A DNA stretch of 37,610 nucleotides, taken from NCBI GenBank assembly GCA_019135895.1, contig JAGVVH010000557.1, forward strand, positions 1-37,610. The letters run 5' to 3'. This DNA comes from Bacteroidota bacterium (GTDB taxonomy: Bacteria > Bacteroidota > Bacteroidia > Bacteroidales > WCHB1-69). Position numbers and translations under genes: made by a program. Shown piece by piece: positions 1 to 9,450 of this stretch; the stretch's first letter is position 1, and each line of letters opens with the position of its first letter. The notes beneath the pieces are model-generated. The model saw nothing but the letters and a program-made list of their open reading frames with translations, did no database searches and had not been told where the DNA came from.

Positions 1-1611
1 ACCATGGCACTCGATATGTTGCACGAAAAGCTCATCACCGATAAGGATGTGGTAATGAGACTCACTCCTGCCCAAATGGACGAATTGCTCCACCCCATTT
101 TGGATTCCGTTGACGAAGCTAAAAATAAAGTGATTGCCAAAGGTCTTCCGGCAGGTCCCGGAGGTGCAGTGGGCAAAATTGCGCTGACCAGTGAAAAGGC
201 AATGGAATATAACAAACAGCACATCAAGAACATTTTGGTTCGTGAAGAGACCAATCCTGAAGATGTTGAAGGAATGCGTGCTGCCAACGGTATTCTGACC
301 GCCCGCGGTGGAATGACCTCTCATGCTGCTCTCGTAGCTCGCGGCTGGGGAAAATGTTGTATTGTGGGTTGTGAAGGTATCAAAATCAATATCGCTAAGG
401 GAGAAGTTGTCATTGATGGCAAAACTTATAAAGAAGGTGATGTTATAAGCCTTAACGGCTCTAAAGGCTGGGTTTATGAAAATGCTATCAAGATGATTGA
501 TGCAACTGAAAACCCGCGTTTCCAGGAATTTATGAAAATTGTTGATAACCATCGTACTATGGGAGTCCGCACCAATGCAGACACGCCGGAAGATGCGCAA
601 AATGCCATCAATTTCGGTGCCCAAGGAATCGGATTGTTCCGTATTGAACACATGTTCTATGGCAAAAACAGTGAAGCTCCTCTTGCTAAACTGAGAAATA
701 TGATTCTGGCCAACAATACTGAAGAGAGAATTATTGCCTTGAATGAACTTGAACCTTATATCCGCGAAGCTGCTAAAGGAACGCTGAAAGTGATGGATGG
801 CAAACCGTTGACATTCCGTTTGATGGATCCCCCATTGCACGAATTTGTGCCTCAGACCGAAGAAAAACAACGCGAATTGGCTAAAGAAAAAGGAATGGCT
901 TTTGAAGAAATCAAACATCGTATTGACGCTCTTCATGAAGTAAACCCAATGATGGGATTGCGTGGCGTCAGATTGGGAATTGTATATCCGGAAATTACCG
1001 AAACTCAATTCCGTGCCCTTTTTGAAGCTACCGCAGAATTGCTTAAAGAAGGTTTCCATCCTCAATTGGAAATCATGGTTCCTCTTACTATTTCTGTAAA
1101 AGAGCTTAAACATCAGAAAGTAATTTGTGACAAAGTTCATCAGGAAGTAGAAAAGAAATTTGGCGTAAAGGTAGATTATCTATACGGAACCATGATTGAA
1201 ATTCCGCGTGCCACTTTGGTTGCCGATGAGATTGCCGAAGTTGCCGAATTTTTCTCTTTCGGAACCAACGACCTCACCCAGATGACTTTCGGTTTCTCCC
1301 GCGATGATGTTAACGCAATTGTCAATACTTACGTTTCCGAAAAAATTATTCCTGCTGACCCGTTCAACACTTTAGACCAACACGGAGTAGGACAACTTGT
1401 AAACTTAGGTATTCAACTGGGAAGAACCAGCAGACCTAAACTGAAAGTGGGCGTTTGCGGTGAACACGGTGGAGACCCTGCTTCCATAGAATTCTTCTAT
1501 AAAGCCGGCATGAACTATGTTTCCTGCTCACCTTTCCGCGTTCCCGTTGCACGTTTGGCTGCGGCTCAGGCTGCCATTAAAAATGCAAAATGCGACTGTG
1601 GCTGCTGTTAA
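1..1611 (+). CDS. ppdK: Pyruvate, phosphate dikinase, C-terminal part (5' end outside window)
   Basis: PPDK interconverts pyruvate + ATP + Pi and PEP + AMP + PPi in the cytoplasm. The reading frame is open from base 1, and the first in-window Met (base 4) is internal, so the gene begins upstream. The mobile phosphohistidine domain is visible as GGMTSHAALVARGWG, with the catalytic His encoded at 322-324. The PEP/pyruvate-binding TIM barrel follows, including FGTNDLTQMTFGFSRDD and the C-terminal VCGEHGG with the acid/base Cys at 1456-1458. The His-to-Cys spacing (378 residues) fits PPDK (His455 to Cys831 in the Clostridium symbiosum enzyme), which implies roughly 350 residues are missing upstream. 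The protein ends in a Cys-rich tail (KCDCGCC). A hairpin terminator lies 30 bases after the stop. PPDK is common in anaerobic Bacteroidota that use PPi-linked glycolysis. PEP synthase or enzyme I of the PTS are excluded by these motifs. Confidence 0.97.
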   Translation, partial: TMALDMLHEKLITDKDVVMRLTPAQMDELLHPILDSVDEAKNKVIAKGLPAGPGGAVGKIALTSEKAMEYNKQHIKNILVREETNPEDVEGMRAANGILTARGGMTSHAALVARGWGKCCIVGCEGIKINIAKGEVVIDGKTYKEGDVISLNGSKGWVYENAIKMIDATENPRFQEFMKIVDNHRTMGVRTNADTPEDAQNAINFGAQGIGLFRIEHMFYGKNSEAPLAKLRNMILANNTEERIIALNELEPYIREAAKGTLKVMDGKPLTFRLMDPPLHEFVPQTEEKQRELAKEKGMAFEEIKHRIDALHEVNPMMGLRGVRLGIVYPEITETQFRALFEATAELLKEGFHPQLEIMVPLTISVKELKHQKVICDKVHQEVEKKFGVKVDYLYGTMIEIPRATLVADEIAEVAEFFSFGTNDLTQMTFGFSRDDVNAIVNTYVSEKIIPADPFNTLDQHGVGQLVNLGIQLGRTSRPKLKVGVCGEHGGDPASIEFFYKAGMNYVSCSPFRVPVARLAAAQAAIKNAKCDCGCC

Positions 1612-1640
1612 TCATTTCTTTATTGAAATATACTTTACAG

Positions 1641-1667
1641 GGGAAGACGAAAGTCTTCCCTTTTTTT
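1641..1667 (+). terminator. Intrinsic terminator after ppdK
   Basis: A perfect 8-bp stem (GGGAAGAC / GTCTTCCC) is closed by a GAAA (GNRA) tetraloop and followed immediately by seven T. It lies 30 bases past the ppdK stop and before the next promoter, so it ends the ppdK transcript. Confidence 0.9.
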
Positions 1668-1709
1668 ATGCCCAATTTTTTCTCAACAGGAAACAGAGCA
1701 AGATACAAT

Positions 1710-1736
1710 GCGGTTTTTATATTCCTAAAAAGCCGC
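1710..1736. repeat. Inverted repeat with AT-rich stem
   Basis: GCGG-TTTTTA and TAAAAA-GCCGC can pair with one bulged C around a short TATTCC-like loop. It sits between the ppdK terminator and the next promoter. It could be a second weak terminator or chance pairing; no function is established. Confidence 0.35.
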
Positions 1737-1787
1737 AAGGTTCTAATATTATTTATTTCTAAAACTATAATTAATAAGAATAATAGA

Positions 1788-1822
1788 ATTTTGATAATTA
1801 TAAATAATAATTCTTATTTTTG
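1788..1822 (+). promoter_or_regulatory. Bacteroidota-type promoter for the lipoprotein gene at 1838
   Basis: The -7 box TATTTTTG lies at 1815-1822 and a -33-like ATTTTG at 1788-1793, with 21 bases between them. This matches the Bacteroidota sigma consensus TTTG-n19/21-TAnnTTTG. Transcription would start about 8-10 bases before the ATG at 1838, giving a very short leader. Confidence 0.65.
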
Positions 1823-1837
1823 AAAAAAAATTCCGCC

Positions 1838-3385
1838 ATGAAAAAAACAGCTTTACTATTTATTGGTTTGTTATCTTTCATCGCACTTTCCTTGGTATCG
1901 TGTGATAAAGACAATTTCAATTTTGATAAACTAAATTCTGTTGAGGCAACGGGAGAATGGGGAATTCCCCTTGTTAATGCCCAATATTCTGTAGAAGAGA
2001 TCCTGAATCAGTTGAACAATGAGCAATACATTTCCTCTGCCGAAGATGGCTCCATATTGTTCTCCTATAAGGTAGAGAAGAATCAAATCATAAAAGCTGC
2101 TGATTTTCTTTCTTTTGATGACATTTCCTTACAGAGAGACTTTCATTTTCCTAATACCTCATTACCGGGGACTACTGTCAGATTACCCTTTAGTCAGGAA
2201 TTACAATTTGAAAGTGAACAGGTTTTGATTCAAAATGCCCAAATAAAATCAGGTATCCTGACTATTGATGTAACAAACAATATTGATCAGGAATACTCTT
2301 TAGAAATAACCTGCCCCAACATTCACAACTCCCTGGGACAGGATTTTCACATTGTCGTCACCTCCTTAAATGTCAATACTTATCATCAGGTTTTCGACAT
2401 TTCCGATTATTCAGTTACCCCCGAAGACTCAAATGGATTGGCAATCGACGGGGAGATCTACTTTGTTACCGGTTCGGTTTCTCCGATTGAAACCTATACC
2501 GTTCATTCAGCAATCTCAATTTCCGATTTCTCCGTTAAATCCTTATATGGAAAACTTGCTGAATATTCCATTGACTTCAGTGAGTCGGTCGACTTTAACC
2601 TCTTTTCGGATAACTATGGAGGCGATATTACTATTTATAATCCCAAATTAAAATTATATACCCTAAACTCCTTTCTGGTTACCGGTCGTTGTCAGGTTGA
2701 CACTGCCGAATTTTCCGGAGGCGGAGAATCTTCGAGCCTACTTGCAACCTCTCCTGTCATGATCAATATTCCCATCTCTCCTTTATCCTTTCAGGAAGAT
2801 GAAATTGAGGGAATTTCAGACATTCACATTAAGACCACCTATGATAAATTCAAATTCAGTGGCAAGGCCACCATCAATCCAACCGGCTTTGATGCAGGCA
2901 CCATTTACATTGATGAAAATTCTACCATCAGTTTGAAATTACTGGTTGAAATTCCCTTAGAAATCAACATCCATGATGCCTTTTTCCGGGACACCATTGA
3001 TTTTAAGTTAGACTCCATTGAAAACATTGACATTGTAGAAAGCGCCACTATCAGACTTGCTTTCACCAACACGCTCCCGATAAATGTTAATGCACAGGTA
3101 CTTTTTTATGATTCCGCAAGCAACCGGGTGGCAGATTCCCTTTTAGCCGACGAACATCTTCTATACGGTTCATTTAACGGCTATCCTGCCACTGCAAATC
3201 CGATATATATAGAAATCACCAAAGAGAAATTTGAGAAGATACTCACCACTGACAAGATTATTCTCCGATTGAGAATCAACACCGGCAATAATCAGGTTCA
3301 CCTGAACGCCTCGCAGTATGTCAAAGCTGCTGTAGGGATAAAAGTCAAATACAACAGTTCCGGAATCAACCTGAGTGAACTTTAA
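1838..3385 (+). CDS. Lipoprotein of unknown function
   Basis: The protein is 515 residues from the ATG at 1838. An upstream TTG at 1820 overlaps the -7 promoter box and is rejected as the start. The N-terminus is a type II signal peptide (MKKTALLFIGLLSF...) ending in the lipobox LVSC, followed by DKD, so the mature protein should be lipid-anchored in the periplasm or outer membrane. The rest is rich in beta-prone, Ser/Thr/Asn/Ile-rich segments with no enzymatic motif I recognise. The next gene (DUF5723-type barrel candidate) starts 29 bases downstream on the same strand with no promoter or terminator between, so the two are probably co-transcribed and may work together at the outer membrane. 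The pairing is seen in the sequence; a functional link is inference. Confidence 0.85.
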   Translation: MKKTALLFIGLLSFIALSLVSCDKDNFNFDKLNSVEATGEWGIPLVNAQYSVEEILNQLNNEQYISSAEDGSILFSYKVEKNQIIKAADFLSFDDISLQRDFHFPNTSLPGTTVRLPFSQELQFESEQVLIQNAQIKSGILTIDVTNNIDQEYSLEITCPNIHNSLGQDFHIVVTSLNVNTYHQVFDISDYSVTPEDSNGLAIDGEIYFVTGSVSPIETYTVHSAISISDFSVKSLYGKLAEYSIDFSESVDFNLFSDNYGGDITIYNPKLKLYTLNSFLVTGRCQVDTAEFSGGGESSSLLATSPVMINIPISPLSFQEDEIEGISDIHIKTTYDKFKFSGKATINPTGFDAGTIYIDENSTISLKLLVEIPLEINIHDAFFRDTIDFKLDSIENIDIVESATIRLAFTNTLPINVNAQVLFYDSASNRVADSLLADEHLLYGSFNGYPATANPIYIEITKEKFEKILTTDKIILRLRINTGNNQVHLNASQYVKAAVGIKVKYNSSGINLSEL

Positions 3386-3414
3386 TTAAAACAACTCCTC
3401 AAAAAACAGCCGCT

Positions 3415-4839
3415 ATGAAAAAAATCGCATCAGCCATCATAATAATTCTATTTATCATTACCAAAATAGAAGCACAAGAGGTTATCACCCAGCATTTCAT
3501 GCAATATAATCCTTATTCCACCACAGAAAATCCCGCCAATTTCACTCCACTGAAGGGTTATTTTGGATTTCCCGGGCTTTCTAACTTTGACTTAGCCATC
3601 ACCAATACCGGATTTAAATACAACAAACTTTTCAAAACAGACTCTCAAGGGTTCCCCACAACCGTTACTGCCAATAAATTTGTAAATAGTTTAACTAAAT
3701 ACGGCAATTGGTTAAACATGAATCTTAATGAAGAGATTCTGGGGTTTGGCTTCAGGGCAAAAAGACTATTTTTCTCTTTTAGTTATCGCATGAGGGTGGA
3801 TGAATATTTCAGATATTCAAAGGATCTTTTTGCGTTGCCAATCAATGGAAACATGAGCTACACCGGGGAGGACAATCCGGCAGACATTGACTTAAACTTA
3901 AATTTCACTGCCTATCAGGAATTCAGTTTAGGAATTCAGGCAGAAATCACCAAAAGAGTTTCTATCGGAATAAGGCCTAAATTCCTGATTGGGATGGCAG
4001 CAATAAGGACCAACGAATTAAATGCCCAATTATATACAGATCCGGATACTTATAACATGAATTTGCTATACAATGCCGATGTTGCCGTCATGGCTGCCCT
4101 TCCTTTGTCAATATCTGACAGTAATACCATAGAGGTAAATACAGATAATATCATGCAAAACTGGCAATCCTTATTGGGGAACAGAGGATTTGCCTGTGAT
4201 ATCGGGGCATGGGTCAGGATCAATGAACATTTTGGCGTTGGCGCCTCTATGACCGATTGGGGCTTTATCAACTGGAAGACTCAGGGAATCAGATTAACCG
4301 GCAAATTGGCTGATGGAGGTCAATTTTACAACAATGGAAATTTTTATTTTTCAGGCTTCTCCGCTGATGAAATCAACCAATTAATCAATGATGATGAATA
4401 CAGAAACAATCTGTTGGATAGTCTGAAAGAGTATTTTCCTTATAATATGGAAGAATATACCACCACCACGTACTTAAGTGCCAAATTCTCGGCAGAATTT
4501 TACTATCAGATTAACCCGAAACACCGTTTCTCTGCTTTTTTCCAGGGGAGAATGGTCCGGAACAACTTCTATCACCGAATTACCTTTGCCTATAATGGTC
4601 ATTTTGGCAAAGTGTTGGATCTCTGCGGGACCTATTCTATGATGCCCGACAGTTATGCCAATTTCGGAATCGGACTGGGCCTGAGGCTTGGGTTTGTCTA
4701 TTTATATCTTGCCACCGACAACATATTAGGATATATTGCACCCTTAAATACCAGCAATGTTAACACGCAACTTGGAATAGTATTCAAATGGGGAAAAGCC
4801 AAACAGCTTGATTTAGCAGAAGAGAGCAATAAAGAGTAA
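3415..4839 (+). CDS. DUF5723-like outer-membrane beta-barrel protein
   Basis: The protein is 474 residues with a type I signal peptide (MKKIASAIIIILFIITKIEAQ) cleaved about after EAQ. The early mature region, with NPYSTTENPAN and a following GYFGFPGLSN, resembles DUF5723 proteins of Bacteroidota. The remainder alternates aromatic and small residues, as expected for transmembrane beta strands (for example RFSAFFQGRMVRNNF and GIGLGLRLGFVYLYLATDN). It therefore probably sits in the outer membrane. It follows the lipoprotein gene by 29 bases and precedes pgi by 47 bases. The exact role is unknown. The family assignment rests on remembered sequence style, not on a search. Confidence 0.7.
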   Translation: MKKIASAIIIILFIITKIEAQEVITQHFMQYNPYSTTENPANFTPLKGYFGFPGLSNFDLAITNTGFKYNKLFKTDSQGFPTTVTANKFVNSLTKYGNWLNMNLNEEILGFGFRAKRLFFSFSYRMRVDEYFRYSKDLFALPINGNMSYTGEDNPADIDLNLNFTAYQEFSLGIQAEITKRVSIGIRPKFLIGMAAIRTNELNAQLYTDPDTYNMNLLYNADVAVMAALPLSISDSNTIEVNTDNIMQNWQSLLGNRGFACDIGAWVRINEHFGVGASMTDWGFINWKTQGIRLTGKLADGGQFYNNGNFYFSGFSADEINQLINDDEYRNNLLDSLKEYFPYNMEEYTTTTYLSAKFSAEFYYQINPKHRFSAFFQGRMVRNNFYHRITFAYNGHFGKVLDLCGTYSMMPDSYANFGIGLGLRLGFVYLYLATDNILGYIAPLNTSNVNTQLGIVFKWGKAKQLDLAEESNKE

Positions 4840-4886
4840 TGGAAAGAAAGTCATTGAACATCGAAATTATAATAAAATAGATCAAT

Positions 4887-6188
4887 ATGATTACAACACA
4901 TTTCACTTATCAGGACACCCTCCTTGGCATTTATGACAAGGATATCGAAAAAAATCTGGAACAGCTCTATCAGGCAAACAAACAATTGAATGACAGAACC
5001 GGAAAAGGAAATGATTTTTTAGGATGGATTGATTTGCCTGAAAGTTATACGGAAGAGATGTTTCAAAAAATTAAAAAAACGGCTTCCACTATTGCCAAAC
5101 AGTCAGAAGTGGTAGTCGTTATCGGCATTGGAGGTTCCTATTTAGGCGCCCGGGCAGTCATTGAAGCCCTTCAACTTCCATTTCCGGAATATGCTTCCGG
5201 AACTCCCGAAATAGTCTATGCAGGCAACAGTTTAAGTGAAGACTATTTGTACAGATTGGTAAAGCTGCTTGACAAAAAAGAGTATTCCCTCATCGTCATT
5301 TCCAAATCAGGAACCACCACAGAGCCTGCCATTGCCTTTAGAATATTAAAAGAGCATTGTGAAAAGAAATATGGTCAGGAGGAAGCGGTAAAACGGATCT
5401 TTGCCATCACCGACAGCTCTCGGGGAGCCTTAAAAAAACTGGCCACTGAAAAAGGATATACCACTTTTGACATTCCCGATGATGTCGGAGGACGCTACTC
5501 GGTATTGACTCCCGTTGGCTTACTGCCTATTGCAATCGCCGGTTTCGATATTAAAAAATTACTTGCAGGAGCAGTTGAAATGAAAAAGCATATTCAATAC
5601 GAGAAAGATTTTGAGGGGAATATTGCCATGCAATACAGTCTGGTAAGATATCTTCTTTATCTGAATGGGAAGAAATTGGAGCTGATGGTTGCCTATGAGC
5701 CACGTCTCTTTTTCTTAACTGAATGGTTCAAACAGTTATTCGGGGAAAGCGAAGGAAAAGAGCATAAAGGCATTTTCCCCTGCGGAGCCATTTTCAGTAC
5801 TGACCTCCATTCATTGGGACAATATATTCAGCAAGGAGAACGGCATCTCTTTGAGACCGTCATATCAGTCGAAAATGCTCAAAAATCAATCCCTATTCCT
5901 TATGATGAAGAGAATACTGACCAACTCAATTATCTTGTAAAAAAATCGATTCAGGAAATCAATCAAATAGCGGAAAAAGGGACTCTTATGGCACATCTTG
6001 ATGGCAAGGTTCCCAATTTCAGAATCATTATTCCCAAAATTGATGAAACAGCAATTGGCGAATTAATATACTTCTTTGAATACAGTTGTGCCCTAAGCGG
6101 TTATCTTCTGGGAGTTAATCCATTTGATCAACCCGGCGTAGAGGCATACAAGCAGAACATGTTCTCCCTTTTAGGGAAAATCAATTAA
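4887..6188 (+). CDS. pgi: Glucose-6-phosphate isomerase
   Basis: The enzyme interconverts glucose 6-phosphate and fructose 6-phosphate in the cytoplasm (glycolysis and gluconeogenesis). At 433 residues it belongs to the short Bacillus-type PGI group rather than the ~550-residue E. coli type. Visible motifs in order are the sugar-isomerase segment GIGGSYLGARAVIEAL, phosphate-binding SKSGTTTEPA, the DVGGRYSVLTPVGLLPIA signature, the catalytic Glu in FGESEGKEHKG (about residue 287), and the C-terminal active-site Lys in QPGVEAYKQNMF. The start ATG at 4887 matches where the family begins. The 3' end overlaps the convergent gene at 6185 by four bases. Confidence 0.97.
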   Translation: MITTHFTYQDTLLGIYDKDIEKNLEQLYQANKQLNDRTGKGNDFLGWIDLPESYTEEMFQKIKKTASTIAKQSEVVVVIGIGGSYLGARAVIEALQLPFPEYASGTPEIVYAGNSLSEDYLYRLVKLLDKKEYSLIVISKSGTTTEPAIAFRILKEHCEKKYGQEEAVKRIFAITDSSRGALKKLATEKGYTTFDIPDDVGGRYSVLTPVGLLPIAIAGFDIKKLLAGAVEMKKHIQYEKDFEGNIAMQYSLVRYLLYLNGKKLELMVAYEPRLFFLTEWFKQLFGESEGKEHKGIFPCGAIFSTDLHSLGQYIQQGERHLFETVISVENAQKSIPIPYDEENTDQLNYLVKKSIQEINQIAEKGTLMAHLDGKVPNFRIIIPKIDETAIGELIYFFEYSCALSGYLLGVNPFDQPGVEAYKQNMFSLLGKIN

Positions 6189-6817
6189 TAAAGCACGGCT
6201 ACCTTTAGTCCTACAAAGTGATAAAAGAAACTTTTTGAACGGTTGGTTGAATATTGCGAGAAATCTGGTTGTCCGGGAATCGCAACACTATACTTTAGCT
6301 GTGAATTTTGCATTTTGTAATTGGCAAGCACCAAAAGGGCTACATCATCATTGATTTTAACATTAATTCCGAAGCCCGATTCCCCATACAAACCCGGGGT
6401 AGATCCTTGAATTACTCTTGTCATGGGTTCCGGTTCAGGCGACATATACCACTTAAATGAATAGCCGATATTGGCATACCAATGAGGTACGATTTTTTTA
6501 TCGGTAAAGTTGACACTAATATTGGCAAATAAAGGAATAAAAGCAGTATGTTTCCAGATATCCAATCCTGCACCAACTCCCGTAAAAACGTAATTATTAA
6601 ACTGATAAGCCAATATTTGCTGAATTCCGAAAACCGGAATACGATTTGGTAAACTACGCTCCTCAAAATTAAGATTACCCACCCCGGAGGTAAAAGATAG
6701 AGAAGACTGATAGACAAATTTGCTGGTTTGTTTGGTTCCTCTTGGTTGTGCAAAGCCCACCATTATAATAGAGCAAAAGGCAATAGATAAGCAGATTATT
6801 TTAGTATATCTTTTCAT
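6185..6817 (-). CDS. Small outer-membrane beta-barrel-like protein
   Basis: The protein is 210 residues with an N-terminal signal peptide (cleavage likely after MVGFAQ). The mature part has repeated amphipathic strands, such as VFTGVGAGLDIW, WYANIGYSFKWY and LYGESGFGINVKI. It ends with alternating hydrophobic residues in FVGLKVAVLY, a typical barrel C-terminus with a terminal aromatic. It lies 45 bases downstream of recN on the same strand and is probably the last gene of the bamD operon. Its stop codon overlaps that of pgi on the opposite strand. No specific family is recognised. A small eight-stranded porin-like barrel is the best guess. Confidence 0.7.
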   Translation of the reverse strand: MKRYTKIICLSIAFCSIIMVGFAQPRGTKQTSKFVYQSSLSFTSGVGNLNFEERSLPNRIPVFGIQQILAYQFNNYVFTGVGAGLDIWKHTAFIPLFANISVNFTDKKIVPHWYANIGYSFKWYMSPEPEPMTRVIQGSTPGLYGESGFGINVKINDDVALLVLANYKMQNSQLKYSVAIPGQPDFSQYSTNRSKSFFYHFVGLKVAVLY

Positions 6818-6862
6818 GAGCTCTTCTTTTTTTAATTAATAATCATAATTTTAAAAACACAC

Positions 6863-8521
6863 TTACTTAACATACAATAATTCGGAGGCAGCTTTTCTGG
6901 CTGAATCGGTAACTTTTTCGGCACTCATCAACTTGGCAATCTCTTCTACCCTCTCGTCGTCCACAATTTGCCTGATATTGGTAAAGGTTTTATCTTGCAC
7001 CACCTCTTTATATACATAATAGTGTAACCTCCCTTTTGAAGCAATTTGTGGGAGGTGTGTAATAGCGAGCAATTGACGTTTTGCGGAAATATCCTTCATC
7101 AGATTGGCAACTTTAGCGGCAACTTCCCCCGAGATACCGGTATCGATTTCATCGAAGATGACGGTCGGGAGCAGAGAAGATTCAGAAATAATCGACTTAA
7201 TGGCAAGCATCAGTCGGGAGAGTTCTCCACCGGAAGCCACCTTCTCAATTTCCTCCGGCACAACCCCTTTGTTTGCGGAGAACAAAAAGCTCACCTTATC
7301 CAGTCCGGTTGCAGTAAGATTAGCACCACTTTCAATTTCCACCATAAAGCAGGCATCTTTCATTCCGAGGAGATGCAACGTAGCCACAATATCATTTTCG
7401 AGGGATTCCTTGGCAGCATGGCGAAGAGAAGAGAGCGAAGAAGCCTTGGCAAAAGCAAGTTCATACCCGGCATCCATCTGTTGCTTCAATCTCACCATAT
7501 CCTCTTCATTATCATTATAGAGAGACAGTTTCTCCTCAATTTCAAGTTTTTTATGCAGAAGCTCTTCCACACTATTCAGATGGTGTTTCTGTTGCATAAA
7601 ATAGATAAAATCAAGTCTGAGTTGAAGTTGTTCCAGTTCTTCAGGATTGATTTCAACATTACTTTCGATCTTGGCAACATCATACGCAACATCCTTCAAT
7701 TCAGTATAAAGGGCATCCAATCTCACAGAAATCGCCTCTACATCTGCATTAAACGGAGCAATTTCAGTACTATAATTTTTAACTAGAAGTAATTGCTGCA
7801 AAACATTGTTTTCCTGTTCAGAAAGCAACTGGGAAGAAGCAAACAATTTTGATTTAATCAAATCAGCATTTGAAAGAGTGGCAATTTTCTTTTCTATTTC
7901 CTCCTGTTCTCCGGCAACTAGGTTTGCCTTTTCAAATTCCGCAGCAAGATATTCCAGATAATCTTTTTCCTGTTCTGCTTGATGTTGCTTTTCGACCAAT
8001 TCTTTCCATTCTGACTCCAGGTGTCGGTATTGTGAAAGTAACTTCTTGTACTCTTTCAGTTCACCTTCTATTTTAGCATATTGATCCAACACATTCAATC
8101 GAAATTCCCCATTATTAAGTAACAAATTCTGGTGTTGCGAATGGATATCCACCAATTTCACCGCTAATTCCTTCAGCGTTTGCAAATTGACAGGAGTATC
8201 ATTAATAAAAGCTCTTGATTTTCCGGATTCGGTAATTTCACGACGAAGCGTAGTAATATCCTGATAATCTAAATCATTATCATTAAAAAAGGATAATAAG
8301 TCCAGATTTTGGATATCAAATTCTCCTTCTACAAAACATTTTTTAGATTTTTCATAGAGTAAAGAAGCATCCGCTCTGTTGCCAAGAATAAGCGCAATAG
8401 CACCCAATAAAATGGATTTACCGGCACCGGTTTCCCCGGTAATAACGGTAAAACCATTATCAAAGTTAATATGTAAAGACCTTATTAACGCATAATTCTC
8501 TATGTGCAAATTACGTATCAT
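6863..8521 (-). CDS. recN: DNA repair protein RecN
   Basis: RecN is an SMC-like ATPase that acts early in double-strand-break repair. The protein has 552 residues, normal for the family. The Walker A motif GETGAGKSI is near residue 30. A long central region of Glu/Lys/Gln-rich coiled coil follows. The ABC signature VASGGELSRLMLAIKS and Walker B VIFDEIDTGISG, with a D-loop and switch His (AITHLPQIA), lie in the C-terminal third. The start at 8521 gives MIRNLHIENYALI, the usual RecN beginning. It follows porD by only 2 bases, so the two are co-transcribed and possibly translationally coupled. recN at the end of the bamD-rpoZ-coaBC-porD run is the common Bacteroidota order. Confidence 0.96.
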   Translation of the reverse strand: MIRNLHIENYALIRSLHINFDNGFTVITGETGAGKSILLGAIALILGNRADASLLYEKSKKCFVEGEFDIQNLDLLSFFNDNDLDYQDITTLRREITESGKSRAFINDTPVNLQTLKELAVKLVDIHSQHQNLLLNNGEFRLNVLDQYAKIEGELKEYKKLLSQYRHLESEWKELVEKQHQAEQEKDYLEYLAAEFEKANLVAGEQEEIEKKIATLSNADLIKSKLFASSQLLSEQENNVLQQLLLVKNYSTEIAPFNADVEAISVRLDALYTELKDVAYDVAKIESNVEINPEELEQLQLRLDFIYFMQQKHHLNSVEELLHKKLEIEEKLSLYNDNEEDMVRLKQQMDAGYELAFAKASSLSSLRHAAKESLENDIVATLHLLGMKDACFMVEIESGANLTATGLDKVSFLFSANKGVVPEEIEKVASGGELSRLMLAIKSIISESSLLPTVIFDEIDTGISGEVAAKVANLMKDISAKRQLLAITHLPQIASKGRLHYYVYKEVVQDKTFTNIRQIVDDERVEEIAKLMSAEKVTDSARKAASELLYVK

Positions 8522-8523
8522 TT

Positions 8524-9429
8524 CTATTTGGAAGAAACTTGATTAATTACATCATATTTTGAGGAATTAGCAGGGTCCAACTGTTTCATCAAAGCAACTA
8601 TCTGAGATTTTTCACTGGGAGTCCCCTCTTTAAAAATATTGACAATTTCATCAGCTTTCGCTTGCACTAACAACTGGATAAGTACAAGATTTGATTTTTG
8701 AGCATTGACCTGTTGAAGTGTACGAAGGCTTTCAAGAATCACAGAGCGGCCTGCATCCGGAGATTCAGACATTACATCCAATCCAAGACGATGGTAATTA
8801 TATAAAAAATCATGCACTTTGCTATATTGTCCATTGGTAAAGTTCTCCATGATCCAATAGCGATTATTCTGACCTGACTCAAAGGATTTCCAACCGGGTT
8901 CAACAGAATTCTGATTTAAGCTGACAATCGATTGGCATTTATTAAAATAAGTGGCGCCCCCATTATATTCAAAGGTATCAAAATCGACTGCCAAAAAGAG
9001 ATTCAAATAAAAAGCAATCAGAGAAGTGAATTGAGATAGGTTGGTATTATCCGCATAATCAAGAGGAGCTCCTTCCGTATAGGTGAATTTCACATTCTTA
9101 TCCTGAAAATTAAGCACCGTTGATTTATAATTGGTCTTATATACCGGCCTTTGCAATTGAATCGTCATAGTCCCTGTTACCACATCTCCGGATTCAGCAT
9201 CCAAATTTATCATTAGACCACACTCAATACGTTCATTGGTTTTCAGATTGTACTGGCACCATTTTCTATCGTTAATAAAACCATATAAATCTTGTTGCAA
9301 AGTATTGTAACGATTCCTGTTGGAGCTGGATAGCTTACTGGAGTTAACTGAAATCTGGCATTGAAAATCCTGGGCTGTCATCACCAAAGAGATAATAACA
9401 AGAATTGCAGTAATCAGAAATCGTTTCAT
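8524..9429 (-). CDS. porD: PorD / DUF4835 family protein (T9SS-associated)
   Basis: The protein is 301 residues from the ATG at 9429; a TTG two codons upstream gives a longer frame but is unlikely. The signal peptide MKRFLITAILVIISLVMTAQ is followed by QCQISVNSSKLSSSNRNRY, the characteristic DUF4835 beginning. Further typical segments are LQQDLYGFINDRKW, TIQLQRPVYKTNYKSTV and VDFDTFEYNGGATYFNK. Family members are annotated as PorD, linked to the type IX secretion system that exports proteins with C-terminal sorting domains. One such tail occurs in this window (gene at 29045). The gene sits between coaBC (21-base gap) and recN (2-base gap), its usual place. Its exact molecular role is not settled. 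Confidence 0.92.
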   Translation of the reverse strand: MKRFLITAILVIISLVMTAQDFQCQISVNSSKLSSSNRNRYNTLQQDLYGFINDRKWCQYNLKTNERIECGLMINLDAESGDVVTGTMTIQLQRPVYKTNYKSTVLNFQDKNVKFTYTEGAPLDYADNTNLSQFTSLIAFYLNLFLAVDFDTFEYNGGATYFNKCQSIVSLNQNSVEPGWKSFESGQNNRYWIMENFTNGQYSKVHDFLYNYHRLGLDVMSESPDAGRSVILESLRTLQQVNAQKSNLVLIQLLVQAKADEIVNIFKEGTPSEKSQIVALMKQLDPANSSKYDVINQVSSK

Positions 9430-9450
9430 AAGCAATAATTATAATTTAGT

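Noticed and set aside
6181..6188. Four-base overlap of pgi and the convergent outer-membrane protein gene
   Set aside because: Noted as real, but it is an ordinary tail-to-tail overlap (shared TTAA) and not evidence of regulation.
7046..7786. Long plus-strand frame of 246 codons opposite recN
   Set aside because: It is fully antisense to a clear RecN gene, with the composition of a shadow frame. Similar shadows opposite OPT (14002-14625) and thrS (36137-36772) were dropped for the same reason.
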